Shown: positions 58,640 to 64,000 of the stretch, piece after piece
Layout: every line of letters begins with the position of its first letter
Position numbering within the stretch: the first letter of the stretch is position 1
Source of the DNA: Cliona cf. orientalis
Taxonomy: Eukaryota > Porifera > Demospongiae > Clionaida > Clionaidae
Assembly: GCA_963930775.1 (NCBI GenBank)
Contig: OZ005697.1
Span: forward strand, 9,446,292-9,510,291
DNA: 64,000 nucleotides
Direction of reading: 5' to 3'
The notes under the pieces: model-generated
Seen by the model: only the letters and a program-made list of their open reading frames with translations
What the model was told of the DNA's origin: nothing
Database searches by the model: none
Position numbers and translations under genes: made by a program

Positions 58640-59786
58640 ATGGCGAAGAAGGTGCAGCTCTACTACGACGTCCTCTCTCCCTACTCCTGGGTCGCCTTCG
58701 AGGTAACTACAGCGAGCATGATCCAACACTAGATACGAATGTGGCATAAATAAATTTAATAATACATAGACGCTGAGTCGCTATCGGACTAGGTGGGACA
58801 TCAGCTTGGACTACTGCCCTTTCTCTCTCGGTGGAATTATGCAGGGAGCAGGTAGATCTAGATAATGATAGATATGTGTACATGTAAACAGTTTTAATAT
58901 GTGTATAGCTAGTTCATTTCAGCTATGGAAGACTTTTAGTCTTATCAAAATTTATAAAATTATTAATACAGGCAACAGTCCACCTGGAATGGTTCCAGCA
59001 AAAGCAAAGTACATGGGCAAAGACATCGCCAGAATCTCACAATATTTCAAGATACCTCTTAGAGTACCCTCGGTAGTCATGAAACTTATTGATTAAAAGC
59101 TGAGATGATAGTCTGTGATCTATTTTTTTGTACATAGAACGTTGCAGAAGTAATGTTCAAGAAAGGCTCACAAAAAGCCCAGCTACTGCTGACAGCTGCC
59201 AAACGTACTGCTCCAGGTCAGATCGAGGAACTCTCTCGTCAGCTCTGGATGAGAGTATGGTCCAGGGTGGGTTGAGAGAGAGAAAGAGAGTGGGGAGAGG
59301 ATTATATATTCTTGAGACCTTGCTGTATCCCCTTTCTTATCAGGATGAAGATATTACTACTGAGGAGAGTTTTCATGAGGCATGTATCAAAGCTGGTCTC
59401 TCTCTGGAGCAGGCTGATGAGCTGATAGAAAAAATCTCTGGAGAAGAAATTAAAGAAGAGCTCAAGAAGACAACGCAAGAAGCTCTTGATTTGGGGGTAG
59501 GCAGAGGCTCTCAAATAAAGCAGGAATGTACGGGATTTTGATTTATATACTTGACCAAAAGGCATTTGGAGCACCGTTCATTGTGGCTCAGGTGAACGGA
59601 GAGAGAGAAGTGTTTTTTGGCAGTGATAGAATGGAGATGCTAGCCTACATCCTGGGTAAGTGACACAACAGCTACAGTAGGGCCAATTATTTAATAACAA
59701 TAATTGCTGAAGCTTTCTATATCTGCTCTCTCCTTAATTCAGGAGAAAAATGGGAGGGGCCACTGGCTGAACTTGCCAAGTCATAA
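58640..59786 (+). CDS. GSTK1: Glutathione S-transferase kappa, copy B
   Basis: Exons: 58640-58702, 58770-58851, 58972-59072, 59138-59266, 59344-59496, 59562-59655, 59743-59786; 666 nt, 221 residues. Tandem paralogue of copy A with identical lengths for exons 2-6. Active-site Ser13 in YYDVLSPYSW; PPGMVPAKAKYM; RQLWMRVWSR; FGAPFIVA; GSDRMEML. It ends ELAKS, a variant tail without the SHL of copy A, so the two may differ in location. The sixth exon uses a poor acceptor (CCAAAAG, purine-rich), required to keep GAFGAPF in frame. The last intron is followed by a normal TTCAG acceptor. Confidence 0.95.
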
Positions 59787-59801
59787 CCTCTTATATATCT
59801 A

Positions 59802-60349
59802 CAGTCGAGCCTCCGAATAAAGGACACTTTGGGAACGGGCCCCTTGTCCTTTGTTCGGAGGTTGTCCCTATCTCGGAGGTTCATGATTTTTCAATCAATT
59901 TTGATTGTATTATCCTTAACAAGTTAGTGAATGCACTGAAATGCATGATAAGAGCAGTAGAGATGATAATCAAGTGGTTGGTATGTTCTGTTTTCAGTGT
60001 CAACATGGCACAGGCTGAATTTTTTTGTTTCTGAAGTACTGGCTACTCTAGAATATTATTATCGCGCATGCAGCATAATATCGCGACCGCCTAGATTGCG
60101 ACAAAAGTGGGCGTGGCATCGTTAATTTAAGGGCGTGGTTTCCGGATGTCCGCTATTTAGAGGCAGTTTTGCATTGAAGAGTCACGTTGGGAGCTTGGAT
60201 CTTGTCCGCTGTCCGGAATCGAGAAGCGTCCGCTTCTCGGAGGTTGCTAATGTACTATAACTATGCTAAATTCAATCGGTAACACGGCACTTGTCCGCTG
60301 TAGGGAGGTTGTCCGCTTCTCGGAGGGTCCGTTATCGGAGGCTCGACTG
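59802..60349. mobile_element. Pogo/Tigger-type MITE, 548 bp
   Basis: Starts CAGTCGAGCCTCCGAATAA, ends in the inverse (TTATCGGAGGCTCGACTG), and is flanked by TA (59800-59801, 60350-60351). CAGTCGAGCCTCCG-like termini with TA targets are typical of pogo-group elements. It repeats GTCCGCTTCTCGGAGG-like blocks internally. It begins 16 bp after the GSTK B stop codon, so it probably supplies that gene's 3' UTR and poly(A) region. Confidence 0.88.
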
Positions 60350-60642
60350 TATTAATTTTTCACACTCAAATTTCACATTAGATGTTGTTTGAGGAATGAT
60401 TATGTGATACTGTGCTTGTATATATCCTGATCATAGAAACTTTAGTATTATTTTTTTCTGTGAGCGAATTAAGTCTCACCCGAATTAACCCAGTATTAAT
60501 ACAATTTCATTATCAAAAATAAGACATCTGCATGAGGTGACGGCATAATACCAATAATAATTATTAATTATTAATGTGATGATGTAATGTATAATAATAA
60601 CTATTGTTCCAAGAATCCCCAGAGAACCTGTTAGTCCGTGAC
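60350..60642. other. 3' spacer between GST kappa B and the coiled-coil gene
   Basis: AT-rich, no gene seen. It holds the 3' UTR of the minus-strand coiled-coil gene. Confidence 0.5.
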
Positions 60643-63600
60643 TCAAATATCAATAATGCCATTGTTTTTTGACGTGGAGCTCACACCAAAAGGAAGATTT
60701 GGTGTTTGCCGGCTACTAGCTGATTGGTCCAGAGGTGCTGAGCTAGTGGTAGGCCTACTGAGCATGTGCAGTGGAAGGGAGCCAGATGAGGATGATTGGT
60801 GATGGGTGTGGTTTCCAGTAGAAATGGGCGGGGCTATAGTTGAGGTACTGGCTGGAGGAGTACTTGGTATACTCTGGAGCGCTTTTTGGAGACTGGTTAT
60901 CTGTATTATTATGATTAAAAATAGAGGATGAGCTGCAAATTAAAAAAAAAACTTTCACCGCTATTAAAGTTTTTGTGGCTATTTATTAGCTCCCTCAATC
61001 TTTTGATGGGGCCAAGCTTCACAATAGTTCATTTTTCCCTAATTTTTTAACTTTGTTTCTTTATCGCCCTAACTAACCTGAGCTTGTGACCTAGCTGCGT
61101 CGGTTCTCGCCAGTGCCAGCTGTTGCCTTGCCTCCTCTGAGACCCTCCTCTCAGCGGCCAGCTCGGCCGAGAGGGAGGCCACCTGTGCCCGACACCTCCC
61201 CACCTCTTCCTGCCGAACCCTCTCCTGCTCCACCAGCTGCTCCAACTGCTGACGATGCGAACTGGCCTCCTGCTCTCGAGAGGAAAGGAGGGAGGAGTGG
61301 TTGTCACGGAGACGCTGAACCTAGTGAGAAGAAGGAGGTGAGAAAATATTAAAAATTTTACTACAATATTATTAGGCCAAGCAAAATTGATTATTAGTTT
61401 CTCATCCTATGTTCAGGAATTTCCCCAGGCGGGAGGGTGGCTTTTTATTTTATTTTTTGTCATGAATATCATTAAATGTCATCATGAATTTCATTAAAAA
61501 ATTGGCGCGTCTATGACGTAATGCCTCGTGCATTTTTTAAATGATAGTTTTAATGATATTCATGAATTAAAATGTGGTCAGGCGGAGGAAAAACTAGAGG
61601 CGGGCGGGGATGAGAAACTAATATTCAATTTTATTTGGCCTTATGTAGAGAGTATTTTTTGGATACTGCCCTAATTCTCAATGAATATTAACTTTTGTTG
61701 GACACTGTCCAGCAGAGAGAATTGTTTGTTGGACACTATTGGCAAAATTTTCTCCTGGTAAAAATTTTTATGCATATGATCAGATGTAAGAGAAAACACC
61801 ACAACGTAGCTAAAGCTTGCAAAGTTCAAAAGTTAATTTAAAACACTGGATTTGAGGTATAACATTATCATTATTCACCAGACCTGAGTGAGGTGCTGTT
61901 CCCTGAGAGTGTCGTTCTCCCTCTGCAGCTGCTCCGCCTGTTTCCTTAGCTGGCCACACCTCTCCTCCCACTCCCTCTCCCTCGCTCCCACACTACCAAG
62001 TTCACTCTTCAGGTGACCCAGCTCACGAGAGTTAGCCACGCCCATCGACTCCACCTCCTTTAGGCGGCCCTTCAGCAGTGACAGCTCAGCTTCCTATAGC
62101 AAAATTTAATAGCAGAAAAGATTTTTTACTCAAGAGGGGGTAAATGTTCAGTTCCAAGATCCAAGGGAGCAACCTCATAATATGAATTGATTGAGGTTCT
62201 ATACTGTGCTACCTTAAGGATACTTTTGTTTCTGGGTACTAAATTTAGCGAAATTAGCAATTTGCCTAATTTTCACTATAAATTGTACACACGAATATTA
62301 ATTGTTTTGAACATTTTCGAATAAATAGAATGTTAATTTTGAAAAAATCGCTAAAATTAGTACCCGCTAAATGCGCTATTTGCGAAATCCGCTAAAATTT
62401 GTACTCGCAAATAATTGTAGCCCTAAGGTACAAAGCAAGTGACTTCAAATTTTTTATCTAAGTATTTCAATGCCGAGTGTGGCATATCATCATAATAATA
62501 AATTATTTTACCTTTTCTTGCAGCAGTTTCTTTTGTTCACTGTTCTCCCTGAGCCTCTCACTCTTCACCAGACCCACCTCCCCCTCCATCTCCCCAACCT
62601 TCCTTCTAGCCTCGCTCAGCTTCACGGTCAGCTCCTCCACCTCTTGCGTCCTTGTCCTCAGCTCTGACTGTCTCTGAGCCAGCGTTCTCTCCAGCTGCAA
62701 CCTCCTAGCCGTGGTGTCCGCCTGGTGGTTGCGAAGAAGACCATCCATTTCCAGCACCTGTAAGTTAAATTGGAGCATGAAACTTCTCAAAAAAAAGTAG
62801 GTGCCAAAAGTGCAACTGTTTCTGCCTATAATATTATTATCGCACTAGCTAAGGGAAAATCAAAGATTTTTTTAAATACTTGGTCTACTAACCTGTTGAG
62901 CTCTTTTTGCAAGCTCCTGTTGCATGTGACCGAGAGTGTCTTCCACAGTGCTCTCTTTCTCCCTCGCTTGAACTTCGACCTCCGCCACCCTCTCTCTCTC
63001 CTTCTCCAGCTTCCTCCTCACCCTCTCCAGTTCGTCCTTTATCTGGGCGGCCCTTCCTTCCCCCTCCTCCCTCCTTCCCACCTCACTACCAAGCTGTCTC
63101 TCCAGCTGCTTCAACTGTCCGGCAAGTTTGGTGTTTCTTGTCTTCTCTTGGCCCAAGTCCACTAATAGCTTCTGTTTTTCTTCCTTTAAAGAACTGAATT
63201 TGGCTTCTAAGTGTTCTTTCTCACTCTCTACCTCTATCGTGTGTCTTCTCAGGGTTTCTAGGTCATTCTGTGATTTCTTCATCTCCCTGGCTACCCTCTG
63301 TTGCTCTGAAAGGTGACCAGATAAAGAGTTTAACTCCAAGTTGGAGCGCTCAACTTGCTGAATCAGCGATTGTCGTAGTACGTCGCCGTGATGAAGGTTT
63401 TGTTTGAGTTCTGCCTCCCTCTCCCTCCATGAAGCCGCCTCTCTCTGCCACTCTCCCCTTAGCTCGCTGATCTCTCGCTGCAGCCTCGTGGCCAGCTCCG
63501 TCTTGTCCAACACCTGCGTCTGAGTGTGCTCTAGCTCAGAAGACAGCATCTCAACCTGACAATAATAATTATTTCATTCTGTGTAACATGAAAGTGTCGT

Positions 63601-63907
63601 AATGAAAGGAGGGGCCCTCGTAAAGTGGTTCCACCGTTATTTCAAACCACATCACTCACGTGTTTCTGCAGCTCTTCCACCTCGGCCTTCTGCATCCTGG
63701 ACGCCTCCTCCACCCTGGTCACATGACCTTCCAGCTCGTCCTGACACGCCCTCAAAGCCCGCTCCAGCTCACTCACGTGCTGGCTACCACCTTTGACTTC
63801 TGAGTGGAGCAGCTGCATGGCCTGGTCATGTGACCTACGCTCCTGCTCCAGTTGGTTGCGGAGTGACGATACATGCTCAGTCAGACTGCTGATCTCGGCA
63901 ATTTTAG
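60643..63907 (-). CDS. Long coiled-coil protein, C-terminal part (5' end outside window)
   Basis: Minus-strand exons: 63660-63907, 62893-63555, 62512-62757, 61884-62093, 61078-61320, 60643-60900; about 621 residues after the leading 2 nt. From the third codon on it is continuous heptad-type coiled coil (for example LATRLQREISELRGEWQREA, VKLSEARRKVGEMEGEVG, QRQSELRTRTQEVEELTVKL) for roughly 535 residues. A Ser/Thr/Pro-rich tail of about 85 residues ends NGIIDI. All internal junctions are phase 0. For the last exon the acceptor TAATACAG at 60901 is chosen because the more 5' TTTGCAG (60933) gives an immediate stop. I cannot assign a family; centrosomal, ciliary or Golgi coiled-coil proteins are possible. 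More exons must lie right of the window. Confidence 0.8.
61375..61640. mobile_element. Harbinger-type hairpin MITE, 266 bp
   Basis: Ends GGCCAAGCAAAATTGATTAT and ATTCAATTTTATTTGGCC are inverted; TTA flanks both sides (61372-61374, 61641-61643). The arms continue inward through GTTTCTCATCC. In an intron of the coiled-coil gene. Confidence 0.78.
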
Positions 63908-64000
63908 CTGTGGTGTATGTGTGTACAAAAAATTTCAAAAAATGATGAAATTTTTTTACACAAAAATTGTTCATGAATATAATTATTATGGCGCACATTT

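Noticed and set aside
60915-60932. Short last exon of the coiled-coil gene from the TTTGCAG acceptor
   Set aside because: It gives only five codons before a stop, whereas the acceptor at 60901 opens an 85-residue frame in phase.

Overview
This is animal nuclear DNA. Genes are split into many short exons with GT-AG introns, often under 300 bp; introns and spacers are full of small inverted-repeat transposons; and the proteins are metazoan (SCYL3, NUDT21/CFIm25, GST kappa, Roc-COR proteins with Death domains). The expanded Roc-COR-Death family together with compact, AT-rich, MITE-loaded gene space points to a sponge, probably a demosponge of the Amphimedon type. The species call is inference.
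Layout: three tandem copies of a segment fill most of the window. Unit 1 (left edge to about 10.9 kb) holds the 3' part of a coiled-coil/Roc/COR/Death gene, a scrap of SCYL3, and the 3' half of a calcineurin-A-like phosphatase gene that ends in two EF-hands. Unit 2 (about 11.0-23.5 kb) repeats this with a complete 11-exon Roc-COR-Death gene, a deleted SCYL3 scrap, and a phosphatase copy that breaks off before its EF-hands. Unit 3 (about 35.9-55.9 kb) has a third Roc-COR-Death gene, with a 4.7-kb LTR retrotransposon in one intron, followed by what looks like the intact parental SCYL3 gene. The duplication breakpoints therefore lie inside SCYL3 and inside the phosphatase gene, leaving SCYL3 5' ends beside phosphatase 3' ends.
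Between units 2 and 3 (23.5-35.9 kb) I see no gene. It is a nested mass of foldback and TIR elements: a G-rich foldback at 24.3-25.5 kb, a composite array of three modules in both orientations at 26.9-33.7 kb, and a near-perfect 0.62-kb palindrome at 34.0-34.6 kb.
The right end is ordinary gene space: SCYL3 (+) converges on NUDT21 (-); NUDT21 shares a 67-bp divergent promoter with the first of two tandem GST-kappa genes (+); and an unassigned coiled-coil gene (-) runs off the right edge.
All exon models were built by hand from splice sites, phase and homology between the three copies. Summed CDS lengths are multiples of three in every complete model: 3207 and 3153 nt (Roc-COR-Death copies 2 and 3), 2493 nt (SCYL3), 657 nt (NUDT21), 699 and 666 nt (GST kappa). 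No database search or expression data were available.
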